64,000 bases of DNA, taken from Vallitalea sp. (lineage in GTDB: Bacteria > Bacillota > Clostridia > Lachnospirales > Vallitaleaceae). The first letter of the stretch is position 1. Every line of letters starts with the position of its first letter. The stretch spans positions 62,001-126,000 of the forward strand of contig JAOASG010000071.1 in the NCBI GenBank assembly GCA_025210235.1, written 5' to 3'. Under the pieces are notes generated by a model. That model saw nothing but the letters and a program-made list of their open reading frames with translations. It was not told where the DNA came from and ran no database searches. Made by a program: the position numbers and the translations under genes. Of this stretch, positions 34,788 through 43,396 are shown piece by piece.

Positions 34788-35224
34788 TGGCTAAATTTCA
34801 ATTTAGATTACAAAATATTCTAGGGGTAAAAGAAAAACTTGAAGAACAAAAGAAAATGGAACTAAGTATAGCAAGTCAATTGTTAGAAACCGAAGAAAGT
34901 AGACTAAGGCAATTAAATAATCTAAAAGAAAAAAATGATTGTTTATATAGAAGTGAAGTAAGTAATAAAATTAAAATTAAGGATATTAAAGATATAGGTG
35001 AAAAAAACAAATATTATTCTAACATAATAATTGAACAAAATATAGTTGTTGAAAATGCAAACAATAAAGTTAGTTTAATTAGAAATGAGTTAAGGACAGC
35101 TTTGATTGAAAGAAAAATGTATGAAAAGTTGAGAGAAAGTGCTTATGATGAGTATTACATAGAAGAGTTAAAAGAAGAACAAAAACAATTAGATGAAATT
35201 GTAAGTTATAAATATAGTAGGTAA
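34787..35224 (+). CDS. fliJ: Flagellar export protein FliJ
   Basis: FliJ is the central stalk of the export ATPase complex and a chaperone escort. It is a 145-residue, highly charged, nearly all-helical coiled coil starting KFQFRLQNILGVKEKLEEQKKMEL, the usual FliJ opening. It ends with EELKEEQKQLDEIVSYKYSR. Primary sequence is poorly conserved in the family, so the call rests on this N-terminal pattern, the coiled coil and position directly after fliI. Confidence 0.9.
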   Translation: MAKFQFRLQNILGVKEKLEEQKKMELSIASQLLETEESRLRQLNNLKEKNDCLYRSEVSNKIKIKDIKDIGEKNKYYSNIIIEQNIVVENANNKVSLIRNELRTALIERKMYEKLRESAYDEYYIEELKEEQKQLDEIVSYKYSR

Positions 35225-35236
35225 CCATAGCCATTA

Positions 35237-35264
35237 TAGTTTTGTGTAAGAAATTACAAAACTA
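35237..35264. repeat. 9-bp hairpin between fliJ and the MotE-like gene
   Basis: TAGTTTTGT at 35237-35245 pairs exactly with ACAAAACTA at 35256-35264. The right half, AATTACAAAACTAAT, is similar to the left arm of the murE-murF palindrome. No U-tract follows. Confidence 0.55.
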
Positions 35265-35296
35265 ATAGTCTTGCGAGCTGAAAGGAATGTACGTTC

Positions 35297-36052
35297 ATGG
35301 AAAACGAAAGTATAGAATTTAATGACAGTAAATCAGGTTTTAGAAAAGCCATACCAATTCTTATAATTTTAATAGTGATAATTGGAGCTGTTTGTGCTTT
35401 AATAAAGTTGGATATTGGGAAATTAGGTAGTAAATATGCTTATCCAGTATTAAAAGACATTCCTGTATTAAATGGAATATTACCAAAGGTAGTTGAAGAA
35501 ACAATAAGTGAAAGTTCTACAGATGATAATTATGCCTTTGAAAATGTTGATGAAGCAGTAGAACGATTGAAGGTTACTGAGACATTATTAAAAGAAAAAG
35601 AAATAAAAATAGAAGAACTTACTGAGCAAGTTAAGTTACTGCAAGATGAAAATACAAGATTGAAAGTTTTTGAAGAAAACCAAGTACAATTTGATCAAAG
35701 GAAAAAAGAATTTGATGAGAGAATAGTTTTAGGTGAGAAAGTTCCAGATATTAGTGAATTTATTACTTATTATGAAGAAATGAAGCCGGAGAATGCTGCA
35801 AAAATATATGCAGAGACAATAAAAATCGAAGAAAAAAATAAAGAATTACTTGATGTTGCAATGGCTTATGGACTAATGAAACCAGCTAATGCAGCAGCTA
35901 TACTTATGAAGATGTCTACAACATCTTCAAAAATGAAAATGGTTGTTCAAATCCTTAATAATATAGATAGTGAACAGCGTGGAGCAATACTCAGTGCGAT
36001 GGATACAAAAACAGCAGCCAAAATCACTGAATATATGTTACCAAACAAATAA
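35297..36052 (+). CDS. MotE/YlxF-like flagellar protein with MgtE_N-like domain
   Basis: This 251-residue protein occupies the ylxF slot between fliJ and fliK. After about 17 residues it has one membrane helix (about 18-37), then a coiled coil at about 90-140. A C-terminal helical repeat domain like the MgtE N-terminal domain follows (MKPENAAKIYAETI, then MKPANAAAILMKM). MotE proteins of this architecture chaperone the stator component MotC in alphaproteobacteria, and Bacillus YlxF is uncharacterised. A stator or export role is a guess from fold and position. A 9-bp hairpin and GAAAGGAATG precede the ATG. Confidence 0.8.
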   Translation: MENESIEFNDSKSGFRKAIPILIILIVIIGAVCALIKLDIGKLGSKYAYPVLKDIPVLNGILPKVVEETISESSTDDNYAFENVDEAVERLKVTETLLKEKEIKIEELTEQVKLLQDENTRLKVFEENQVQFDQRKKEFDERIVLGEKVPDISEFITYYEEMKPENAAKIYAETIKIEEKNKELLDVAMAYGLMKPANAAAILMKMSTTSSKMKMVVQILNNIDSEQRGAILSAMDTKTAAKITEYMLPNK

Positions 36053-36097
36053 AATAAGATGCAATAATGCTTCTTATAAAAGAAAGGAGGAATAATA

Positions 36098-37498
36098 ATG
36101 GCATCAATAGCTAATATCATGAATGTTTCAGCTGGAGTTAATAATAATTTGTCAGGTGTAAGTGAAAATAAGGCAAATGATGATTTTCAGCAGATATTAT
36201 GTAAAGAATCTAATGCTCAAATTACTAAAGGCGAAGACAATAAACCAGTACGTAATATGAAAAAAGTACATAATAAAATTAATAAAGTAAAAGTAAATAA
36301 AGAAACTAATAAGGTAAAAGTCAATAAAAAAGAAGACAAAATATCAACGAAGAAAGAAATTGAAGAAGTATGTTTAAAAAACGTAGAAGAGGAAATAATT
36401 GATGAAGTTAAAAAAGCATTGAACATTTCTGAAGAGCAACTGAACGAATTACTAAAAAAACTAAATATGACTATTTTTGATTTGCTTTTACCAGAAAAAC
36501 TGACGGATTTTTTGACTACCTTATACAATGTTGATGATTCACTTCAATTATTAACAATACCAAATGTAGCAAATAACATAAAAGAACTAAAATCGAAGCT
36601 TAACGATTTAATGAATGATTTAGATTTAAACAAAGATGATATTCAGAAAATTATTTCAGAGATTAATACTAATATGGAGTCTAAGAAATCATTAAAGGAA
36701 AATGCTTCTCAAGTTCATGAAAATGATGCTTCACAAGAACAAAGTGACATGGATAAACAAAAGCCTAAAATCACAATTACAGATAATAGAAGTGAAAAAA
36801 ATATTGCGCCTGAACAAAAAACAAAAGATATTAAGATACAAGAAATAAAAGATATTAATATACAAGAAACAAAAGTTAATATAAAAGAAGAGTTAAAAAC
36901 TGAGTCAAAAACTGAGTTAAAAACAGAAGTCGCTGAAGGTAATAAACAAACTATTGATAGTGTTGAAAATCTTAATTTTCACCAACATCTACAAAAAGTA
37001 GAAGTTAACCAAAGTGGTGAAAAACAAATTGTTACTTATAACATAAATACTGAAGAAGTTATTGATCAAATAGTATCAAGCTTTAAAGTTAATTTAGCAG
37101 ATGACTCCAATAAAATGTTTATTCAATTAAGACCTGAGCATCTAGGGAAGCTTGCATTTTCACTTACATCTCATGAAGGCGTTGTAACAGCTAGTTTTAT
37201 GGCAGAAAATCCAGCTGTAAAAGAATTAATTCAATCAAATTTAGCAATGTTAAAAACATCTTTACAAGATCAAGGAATTATTGTAGAGAAAATTGAAGTA
37301 GTAGTTGGAGATAATACTATGTTTAATGATCAAAATAATTCTAATCAGTATAAAGAAAGTAATAATAAAAAACGACGTGCTGCTAAGATGATGAAGATTG
37401 ATAACTATGATGAAGAAGAATTAGTTGAAGAATTATTAGTAAGTAACGAGATTATACCTGAACTTAGAAAAAATAGTTCAGTGGACTATTCAGTATAG
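36098..37498 (+). CDS. fliK: Flagellar hook-length control protein FliK
   Basis: FliK measures the hook and switches export specificity by contacting FlhB. The N-terminal 300 residues are low-complexity and Lys/Glu/Asn-rich with internal repeats (for example NKVKVNKETNKVKVNKKEDK and ELKTESKTELKTEV), the molecular-ruler part. The conserved C-terminal switch domain spans about residues 330-410 with IQLRPEHLGKLAFSLTSHEG and NLAMLKTSLQDQGI. The length is 466 residues. The start follows AAAGGAGG. Ruler length probably varies between relatives through the repeats. Confidence 0.92.
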   Translation: MASIANIMNVSAGVNNNLSGVSENKANDDFQQILCKESNAQITKGEDNKPVRNMKKVHNKINKVKVNKETNKVKVNKKEDKISTKKEIEEVCLKNVEEEIIDEVKKALNISEEQLNELLKKLNMTIFDLLLPEKLTDFLTTLYNVDDSLQLLTIPNVANNIKELKSKLNDLMNDLDLNKDDIQKIISEINTNMESKKSLKENASQVHENDASQEQSDMDKQKPKITITDNRSEKNIAPEQKTKDIKIQEIKDINIQETKVNIKEELKTESKTELKTEVAEGNKQTIDSVENLNFHQHLQKVEVNQSGEKQIVTYNINTEEVIDQIVSSFKVNLADDSNKMFIQLRPEHLGKLAFSLTSHEGVVTASFMAENPAVKELIQSNLAMLKTSLQDQGIIVEKIEVVVGDNTMFNDQNNSNQYKESNNKKRRAAKMMKIDNYDEEELVEELLVSNEIIPELRKNSSVDYSV

Positions 37499-37510
37499 GA
37501 GGTGTTTCAA

Positions 37511-38074
37511 ATGTCTGATATTAATAAAGTGTCAGAAACAAAAAATGAAATTATGGAAAGATTTGGTGTTTCAAAAAAAACTACAAAGACTAATAATTTA
37601 GATAAAGATACTTTTCTTAACCTATTAGTAACTCAGATGAGATATCAAGATCCACTTAATCCAACACAAGATAAAGAATTTTTGGCTCAGATGGCACAAT
37701 TCACGTCTTTAGAACAAATGCAAAACTTAAATACTAGTGCTTCGATGTCAAGGGCGTATTCTTTAATGAATAAAGAGATTTTTGCCACTATTGTTAATCC
37801 TAATACACAAGAAAGAAAAGCTGTATCAGGTATGGTTAGAGGTGTATTTATGCAAAATGGTAAAGTCTTTTTGAAAGTAGGAAAAGATACAGATGTGCCA
37901 ATTGAAAAAGTGGAAGCTGTATTAGCACCTATTGATTTAATTGAGCTAAATAAAAAGGTTGAAAAAATAAGTGGAGATATAGAAAAAATAAAAACAAAAT
38001 ATGTTCCTAAGGATAACGAAGATAATAAAGATGATGATTCAGAAAATAATAATCAGGTTTCTGAGGGTGAATAA
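37511..38074 (+). CDS. flgD: Flagellar hook capping/scaffold protein FlgD
   Basis: FlgD caps the growing hook and helps add FlgE. The conserved N-terminal segment [44 protein letters not shown] (starting near residue 26) is diagnostic. The remainder is shortened and ends in an acidic Asp/Glu/Asn tail. I start at ATG 37511, after TAGGAGGTG at 37497-37505. A GTG at 37502 is within that site. The product has 187 residues. Confidence 0.94.
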   Translation: MSDINKVSETKNEIMERFGVSKKTTKTNNLDKDTFLNLLVTQMRYQDPLNPTQDKEFLAQMAQFTSLEQMQNLNTSASMSRAYSLMNKEIFATIVNPNTQERKAVSGMVRGVFMQNGKVFLKVGKDTDVPIEKVEAVLAPIDLIELNKKVEKISGDIEKIKTKYVPKDNEDNKDDDSENNNQVSEGE

Positions 38075-38076
38075 AA

Positions 38077-38469
38077 ATGAATATTAATCCTTCAATGTAT
38101 AATGTCAAAAAGAATAATTTAGCAGTTAATGATTCAGGGGTTTATGTTAATAATAATATAAATTCTAAATTAAATAACTTTAATAAAGTACTGCAAGATA
38201 AATTAGAACAAAAAAATGAATTAAGTTTTTCAAAGCATGCTACACTGAGACTACATTCTAGAAATATTAAGTTTTCTGATGATCAGCTTAATAGAATTAA
38301 TAAAGGTGTAACTAAAGCTAAAAAAAAGGGAATTAAAGATTCTTTGGTAGTCATTGATAATGTTACTTTGGTAGTAAATATCAAAAATAATATCGTTGTA
38401 ACAGCAATGGAAAAAGAAGAACAAAATAATCAAGTATTTACTAACATAGATGGTGCTGTCATTATTTAA
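38077..38469 (+). CDS. Flagellar operon protein (TIGR02530 family)
   Basis: This is a 130-residue protein of the small family found between flgD and flgE in many Gram-positive fla operons. Function is not established. The conserved core is FSKHATLRLHSRNIKFSDDQLNRINKGVTKAKKKGIKDSLVV, followed by a beta-rich end NVTLVVNIKNNIVVTAM and DGAVII. There is no signal or membrane segment. It starts 3 bp after flgD. A role in hook assembly is inferred only from position. Confidence 0.88.
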   Translation: MNINPSMYNVKKNNLAVNDSGVYVNNNINSKLNNFNKVLQDKLEQKNELSFSKHATLRLHSRNIKFSDDQLNRINKGVTKAKKKGIKDSLVVIDNVTLVVNIKNNIVVTAMEKEEQNNQVFTNIDGAVII

Positions 38470-38493
38470 AACTGGACCTCATAGAGGGGGTTT

Positions 38494-38519
38494 TAGTCTC
38501 TGACTGATAGATGAGACTA
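38494..38519. repeat. 7-bp hairpin in a locally GC-richer spacer before flgE
   Basis: TAGTCTC at 38494-38500 pairs exactly with GAGACTA at 38513-38519. A second small stem CCTC-ATA-GAGG lies just upstream at 38477-38487. The spacer is less AT-rich than its surroundings. It may be a leader or processing element for the abundant hook-protein gene. Confidence 0.45.
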
Positions 38520-38554
38520 CTGACAGAACTTTCACAAAAAGGAGGTTACGCATT

Positions 38555-39901
38555 ATGTTGCGTTCAATGTATTCAGGTGTTTCAGGTTTAAGAATCCATC
38601 AAACAAAGATGGATGTTATAGGTAATAACATTGCAAATGTTAATACAACAGCTTTTAAGTCAGGTAGAGTAACTTTTAATGAAATATTTAGTCAGACTTT
38701 ACAAGGTGCAAGTGGTGCTAATGGATCATTTGGAGGTAGAAACCCTATGCAAGTAGGACTTGGGGCAAATATTTCATCTATTGATACATTAATGAAAGAA
38801 GGTGCTGCACAAAGAACAGATAATCCTCTTGATATAAAAATTGAGGGAGATGGATTTTTCGTAGTAAAAAGTGGTGGAGGTTATAAGTTTACTAGAGCTG
38901 GAGCCTTTAAAATAGACAGTATCGGTAATTTATGTACCCCAGAAGGTCTTCATGTAATGGGGTGGAATGCTGATCCTCAAACAGGTAATATCGTAAAGGG
39001 AAAAGTTAACAAAATTCAAATATTATCTCCAGAAAATATGTTTGCATCGCCATCTATGACAGATAAAGCAACTGTTAAGGGAAATATTGACGTCAAGAAC
39101 CCAAAACTTAAGGGTGCTGCTGCTGAAGGTGTTATAAGACAATTATCAATATACGATAGTTTAGGGTATAAATATACTGTTGATGTAAAAATAACGCAAG
39201 GTACTTCAGACAATAAATTTAATGTAGAGGTAGTTGAAGATTCTTTAAAAGATAGTACTGGTGAAAAGGTATTAAGTACTCCTTCAACCCCTGATTCAGG
39301 TTTTCCTACTAAACCAACTTCTGTAGAGTTGGAATTTGATAAAGCAACTGGAAAAATTAAATCTGGAACTAATAAATCACTCGATTTGAAATTAGCAGAC
39401 ACAATAGTTGCTAGTACTGGTTTTTCAGAGTTTGCAAGTTCAATTGATATTGATTTAAGTAACCTAACTATCTATGGTTCAAAAACAACAGTTGAAGCTG
39501 TTCCTGGTGATACTCATGGTTTCGGTGCAGGTTGTGCAGCAGGTAAGCTATCAAGTTATGAAGTTGGAGATGATGGAAAAATATTAGCAAAATATACTAA
39601 TAATAAAACTAAGTTACTTGGACAAATAGTTTTAGCTAAATTCCAAAATCCAGCAGGTTTACAAAAAGCAGGCAACAACCTATTTGAAGTTACATCAAAC
39701 TCTGGAGAATTTGATGGAGTTGGTGTTGATCCTACTGCTGATGGTGGAAGACTTAATGGTGGGGTTCTGGAAATGTCTAATGTAGATTTATCAAAAGAAT
39801 TTACGGAGATGATTACAACTCAAAGAGGATTCCAAGCTAATTCAAGAATTATAACATCTTCAGATGAAATGCTTCAAGAGCTTGTAAATCTTAAAAGATA
39901 A
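38555..39901 (+). CDS. flgE: Flagellar hook protein FlgE
   Basis: FlgE polymerises into the hook. The N-terminus MLRSMYSGVSGLRIHQTKMDVIGNNIANVNTTAFKS and the C-terminus GGVLEMSNVDLSKEFTEMITTQRGFQANSRIITSSDEML are the flagellar rod/hook family ends. The central region (about 90-400) contains TDNPLDIKIEGDGFFVV and the variable hook domains. The 448 residues fit a hook protein and exceed rod proteins. A strong AAAGGAGG precedes the ATG, consistent with high expression. Confidence 0.95.
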   Translation: MLRSMYSGVSGLRIHQTKMDVIGNNIANVNTTAFKSGRVTFNEIFSQTLQGASGANGSFGGRNPMQVGLGANISSIDTLMKEGAAQRTDNPLDIKIEGDGFFVVKSGGGYKFTRAGAFKIDSIGNLCTPEGLHVMGWNADPQTGNIVKGKVNKIQILSPENMFASPSMTDKATVKGNIDVKNPKLKGAAAEGVIRQLSIYDSLGYKYTVDVKITQGTSDNKFNVEVVEDSLKDSTGEKVLSTPSTPDSGFPTKPTSVELEFDKATGKIKSGTNKSLDLKLADTIVASTGFSEFASSIDIDLSNLTIYGSKTTVEAVPGDTHGFGAGCAAGKLSSYEVGDDGKILAKYTNNKTKLLGQIVLAKFQNPAGLQKAGNNLFEVTSNSGEFDGVGVDPTADGGRLNGGVLEMSNVDLSKEFTEMITTQRGFQANSRIITSSDEMLQELVNLKR

Positions 39902-39924
39902 AATCTAGTACATAAGCTAAATTA

Positions 39925-39955
39925 TATTAGTGGCTAGTATACCTAGCCACTAATA
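39925..39955. repeat. Perfect 13-bp hairpin between flgE and flbD
   Basis: TATTAGTGGCTAG at 39925-39937 and CTAGCCACTAATA at 39943-39955 are exact complements around the 5-base loop TATAC. It is one of the most stable stems seen here but has no U-tract on either side. An mRNA stabilising or processing role after the abundant hook message is more likely than complete termination. Confidence 0.8.
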
Positions 39956-39977
39956 ATAAGTATAATAGGGTGATAAT

Positions 39978-40175
39978 ATGATATGTGTTACAAAACTTAA
40001 TAATGAGGAAATAGTTATTAACGCTGACTTAATAGAAACTATTGAAGAAACACCAAATACGATAATAACCCTATCAACAGGTAAAAAATTTATTGTAACA
40101 GATTCGTCAAAAGAGATAATAGAAAAGGTTATAACATATAAAAGAAATATTAGTATACAAATTACTCATAAATAA
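39978..40175 (+). CDS. flbD: FlbD/SwrD family flagellar protein
   Basis: This 65-residue protein belongs to the FlbD family, called SwrD in Bacillus subtilis, where it raises motor power for swarming. The pattern MICVTKLNNEEIVINADLIETIEETPNTIITLSTGKKFIV is diagnostic. It lies just before motA, so a stator-related role is consistent with context. AATAGGGTGAT precedes the ATG. Confidence 0.92.
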   Translation: MICVTKLNNEEIVINADLIETIEETPNTIITLSTGKKFIVTDSSKEIIEKVITYKRNISIQITHK

Positions 40176-40233
40176 GTGTTATTGCTTTAATGAGTTATCA
40201 TATGTTAGGAATCATTAAAGTGAGGTGAGAACG

Positions 40234-41031
40234 TTGGATTTAGCTACAATTGGAGGTTTAGTTGCAGGGATATTCTTTGTAATAAGTTCAATACTTATGA
40301 AAGGGAGAATAGATAGTTTTACTGATGCAGCTTCTATAATGATAACTGTCGGGGGAGCCTTTGCGGCGACATTAATATCTTACCCTCTTGCAGATTTCCT
40401 TAATTCTATTAAAGCTGCTTCATTAGTATTTAGAAATAAACAGCTTAATGAAGAAGATATAATTAAAAAAATTATTGAATTATCTAATATTGCTAGAAAA
40501 GAGGGATTATTAGCCCTAGAAGAAGCTACTGAATCAATTGATGATGAATTTATGAAAAAAGGAATTCTATTAATCGTTGATGGTACAGATCCAGAGTTAG
40601 TTAGAAATATATTAGAAACAGAGTTAGTATTTATTGAAGGTAGACATAAATCAGTCCAAGGCTTTTGGGAAAAAGTTGGAGAATTTGGCCCTGCTTGGGG
40701 AATGATTGGTACATTAATTGGACTTATTAACATGTTAAAAACAATGAGTGATCCAAGTACAATTGGTGGTAGTATGTCAGTTGCACTGATAACTACTTTA
40801 TATGGATCTTTATTAGCTAACTTTATTGCGTTACCTTTTGCTAATAAAATGAAAATAATTAGTGAGGCAGAAATACTTTTAAAAGAAGTTTCTATAGAAG
40901 GTTTGCTCTCTATTCAGGCAGGAGAAAATCCTCGAGTTATTGAAGAAAAATTAAAAGCTTTCTTAGCACCTAAATTAAGAAATGAAATAAGTAAAGAACA
41001 AGATGTTGAAGAGGGTGAAATAGATGGCTAG
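40234..41031 (+). CDS. motA: Flagellar motor stator protein MotA
   Basis: MotA forms the proton- or sodium-conducting stator with MotB. Four membrane helices are visible, at about residues 5-25, 30-50, 150-170 and 180-200. The MotA/TolQ/ExbB signature GPAWGMIGTLIGLINMLKTMSDPSTIGGSMSVALITTLYGSLLANF is present. The start is probably the TTG at 40234, giving MDLATIGGLVAG and 265 residues, with GAGGTGAG upstream. A GTG at 40225 lies inside that site. The end overlaps motB by eight bases. Confidence 0.94.
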   Translation: MDLATIGGLVAGIFFVISSILMKGRIDSFTDAASIMITVGGAFAATLISYPLADFLNSIKAASLVFRNKQLNEEDIIKKIIELSNIARKEGLLALEEATESIDDEFMKKGILLIVDGTDPELVRNILETELVFIEGRHKSVQGFWEKVGEFGPAWGMIGTLIGLINMLKTMSDPSTIGGSMSVALITTLYGSLLANFIALPFANKMKIISEAEILLKEVSIEGLLSIQAGENPRVIEEKLKAFLAPKLRNEISKEQDVEEGEIDG

Positions 41032-41839
41032 AAAAAGAAAAGCTGATGAGGCAAAAGCAGGTTCACCAGCATGGATGAGTACATATGGAGATTTAGTAAC
41101 GCTTTTACTTTGTTTCTTTGTTTTGCTTTTTTCAATGTCTAGTATTGATGTAGCGAAATTTAAAGCTGCTATGAGTTCTTTTCAAAAACAAATAGACGTT
41201 ATGCCCGGAGGTACTTCTATAACTAACGAAGAATTAATTTCTAATGGTATAAGCCAAGTGAATGGACTTGAGACAATATTTGATACTAGAGTTCCTTTAG
41301 AAGAAATAGGTGAAGAGGATGCCGATATAACAAAAAGCAAACTAGAAGAAGCAAAAAAGAATGCTGAAGACATTAATGAGTATCTAAAAAAAGAAGGATA
41401 TGAAAATGAAGTTACAGTAGAGTATAATTCAAATATAATTAAATTAACTATTGAAGGGGAAGTATTATTTGAAAGTGGTCATGCTAAGTTGACATCTGAT
41501 GCTGTTAAATTAGTAGACGTTATCTCCTTAAAAGTAAAAGAATACTTAGAAGATAAAACAATACAAATAGAAGGGCATACAGATAATCGACCTATAAACA
41601 CAGTTAGATTTCCTAGTAACTGGGAACTATCTCAGGCAAGAGCTATAGCTGTAGGATATAGATTGATAAATGAACATGGCATTGATCCTTCTAAGATTGC
41701 TGCTACAGGTTATGGAGAATACCGACCATTGGCAGAAAATACTACTTCAGAAGGTAGAGCTAAGAATAGACGAGTAGAAATAAAGATTGTTAGTGAAGAA
41801 TATAAAAATATAGATGAACTTAATGATGTTAAAAAGTAA
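41024..41839 (+). CDS. motB: Flagellar motor stator protein MotB
   Basis: MotB anchors the stator to peptidoglycan and carries the ion-binding aspartate, here D23 in TYGDLVTLLLCFFVLLFSMSS. The C-terminal OmpA-like domain, about residues 140-255, has IEGHTDNRPI and NWELSQARAIAVGYRL, plus TGYGEYRP and GRAKNRRVEI, all typical of peptidoglycan binding. The length is 271 residues. It overlaps the motA end. Whether the ion is H+ or Na+ cannot be told from this alone. Confidence 0.95.
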   Translation: MARKRKADEAKAGSPAWMSTYGDLVTLLLCFFVLLFSMSSIDVAKFKAAMSSFQKQIDVMPGGTSITNEELISNGISQVNGLETIFDTRVPLEEIGEEDADITKSKLEEAKKNAEDINEYLKKEGYENEVTVEYNSNIIKLTIEGEVLFESGHAKLTSDAVKLVDVISLKVKEYLEDKTIQIEGHTDNRPINTVRFPSNWELSQARAIAVGYRLINEHGIDPSKIAATGYGEYRPLAENTTSEGRAKNRRVEIKIVSEEYKNIDELNDVKK

Positions 41840-41857
41840 TTGAATAGAGGTGATCTA

Positions 41858-42376
41858 ATGGCTAAGGTAAAAAAAGAAAAAGTAAAAAAGGAAAAAGATA
41901 GTGGGCAATTAGTGTTATTAGTTGGTGTTGTTTTAATTATTTGTTCAGTAATTTTACTTGCTATATCAGCAATTATGCTGAAATCTTCTATGAGTACAGA
42001 TAAAGTAGAAGAAGAGAAAGAAAAAGTAATGTTGCCTCTTGATCAAGTAGAATGTGTAGAAACTGATAATATAGTTGTTATATTACCTTCTAATGAGAAT
42101 GAAGAGAAGCGTATGAATTTTACGTTTTATGTTGGGTTTGCCCTTGATAAAAATAGTAAAGATTTTAAGAAAACAAAGACTCTAATAGAGGAAAAAAACA
42201 ATACACTAATTAAAGCTAGGATTTACAAATTATTAACTAGTAAACATTCAGAAGATATGTTAAAACAAGATAGCCAACAATCTCTTGCTGAAGAGATATT
42301 TACTATGATGAATGATGAGATACTAGATACAGACGCTCTTGCAGAAGTATATATAAGAGAATTTTTATTTAGATAA
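41858..42376 (+). CDS. fliL: Flagellar basal body-associated protein FliL
   Basis: FliL surrounds and supports the stator at the basal body. A lysine-rich cytoplasmic start (KVKKEKVKKEKD) precedes one membrane helix at about residues 17-40. The extracytoplasmic FliL domain follows (FTFYVGFALDKNSKDF, then DALAEVYIREFLFR at the C-terminus). I start at ATG 41858, after AGAGGTGAT at 41847-41855, giving 172 residues. A TTG at 41840 precedes the site. Its position after motB suits a stator partner. Confidence 0.9.
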   Translation: MAKVKKEKVKKEKDSGQLVLLVGVVLIICSVILLAISAIMLKSSMSTDKVEEEKEKVMLPLDQVECVETDNIVVILPSNENEEKRMNFTFYVGFALDKNSKDFKKTKTLIEEKNNTLIKARIYKLLTSKHSEDMLKQDSQQSLAEEIFTMMNDEILDTDALAEVYIREFLFR

Positions 42377-42409
42377 TGTTAAATTATACTTAATGTAGGA
42401 GGTGAGGAT

Positions 42410-43393
42410 ATGGGTGAAGTCTTATCACAAAATGAAATTGATAATTTATTGAATGCTTTAAATACTGGTGAATTAAATGTAGATGAATATCGGTCTAATG
42501 CTAATGAAAAACAAATTAAAGATTATGATTTTGCTATTCCTTCAAAGTTTTCAAAGGAGCAATTAAGAACATTAGAAATAATCTTTGAACATTATGCAAG
42601 ACTTATTTCTACGACTTTACCTGCATACTTAAGAACTGCAACACAAGTGGACGTTGTAAATTCTGAAGCAGTACTGTATTCTGAATATGCAAATGCATTA
42701 TCAAACCCTATACTGTTAGGAGTTGTAGATTTTTCACCTTTAAAAGGATCAGTTGTTGTTGATTTATCTGTTAATTTAGGGTATGCTATTATAGATAGAT
42801 TGTTAGGTGGAAAAGGAGAACCACTAGATAAGAAAAGAGAGTTTTCTGAAATAGAAGTATTACTTATCGAAAAAATATTAGTTATTTGTTTGCAAAATAT
42901 AACAGAACCATGGAAAAATGTTATAGAATTATCACCTCGATTAGAAAAGATAGAAACAAATTCACAATTTGCACAAGTAATATCCCCTACTGATGTAGTG
43001 GCACTTATTACGTTGAATATGAAATTAGGTCCAGTTGAAGGATTAATGAATTTTTGTATTCCATATTTGTGTTTAGAACCTATTATGGATAAGCTGAATA
43101 CAAAATATTGGTTTTCAAGTATTCAGAATACCAACGAAGAGTTATATAAAGAAATTATTGGACATCAGATAGATCATGCACATGTACCATTAAAAGCAAT
43201 TCTTGGAAGAACTAATATAACTGTAAGTGATTTTGTTAATCTTCAAAAAGGAGATATTATAAAACTATCTAATGAAGTAGATTCAGAATTAGATGTTTAT
43301 GTTGGAAATATTAAAAAATTTAATGGGAAACCAGGTATTTTTAATAATAAAAATGCAATAAAAGTTACGTCTATTATAAGGGAGGAGGAATAA
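42410..43393 (+). CDS. fliM: Flagellar motor switch protein FliM
   Basis: FliM is the middle C-ring protein and the docking site for CheY-P. The N-terminal peptide VLSQNEIDNLLNAL is the CheY-binding motif. The central CheC-like domain follows, for example LLGVVDFSPLKGSVVVDLSVNLGYAIIDRLLGGKGEP. The C-terminal SpoA/SURF1 domain starts near residue 250 with LGRTNITVSDFVNLQKGDIIKL. The length is 327 residues. A strong GGAGGTGAGG precedes the ATG. Confidence 0.96.
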   Translation: MGEVLSQNEIDNLLNALNTGELNVDEYRSNANEKQIKDYDFAIPSKFSKEQLRTLEIIFEHYARLISTTLPAYLRTATQVDVVNSEAVLYSEYANALSNPILLGVVDFSPLKGSVVVDLSVNLGYAIIDRLLGGKGEPLDKKREFSEIEVLLIEKILVICLQNITEPWKNVIELSPRLEKIETNSQFAQVISPTDVVALITLNMKLGPVEGLMNFCIPYLCLEPIMDKLNTKYWFSSIQNTNEELYKEIIGHQIDHAHVPLKAILGRTNITVSDFVNLQKGDIIKLSNEVDSELDVYVGNIKKFNGKPGIFNNKNAIKVTSIIREEE

Positions 43394-43396
43394 GTT

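Noticed and set aside
38470..38554. Cyclic di-GMP riboswitch before flgE
   Set aside because: The spacer is too short and lacks the conserved core and tetraloop-receptor elements of either known class.
41322..41329. GCCGATAT as a sigma-28 -10 element inside motB
   Set aside because: There is no TAAA at the correct distance upstream and the match lies in conserved coding sequence; chance match.
41840..41857. Longer starts for fliL and similar genes (mraY 8802, murA 12706, ftsZ 14946, dprA 24145, flgB 28790, flgD 37502, motA 40225, rpsB 62275)
   Set aside because: In each case the ribosome binding site lies downstream of, or within, the longer start, and family length favours the shorter product.
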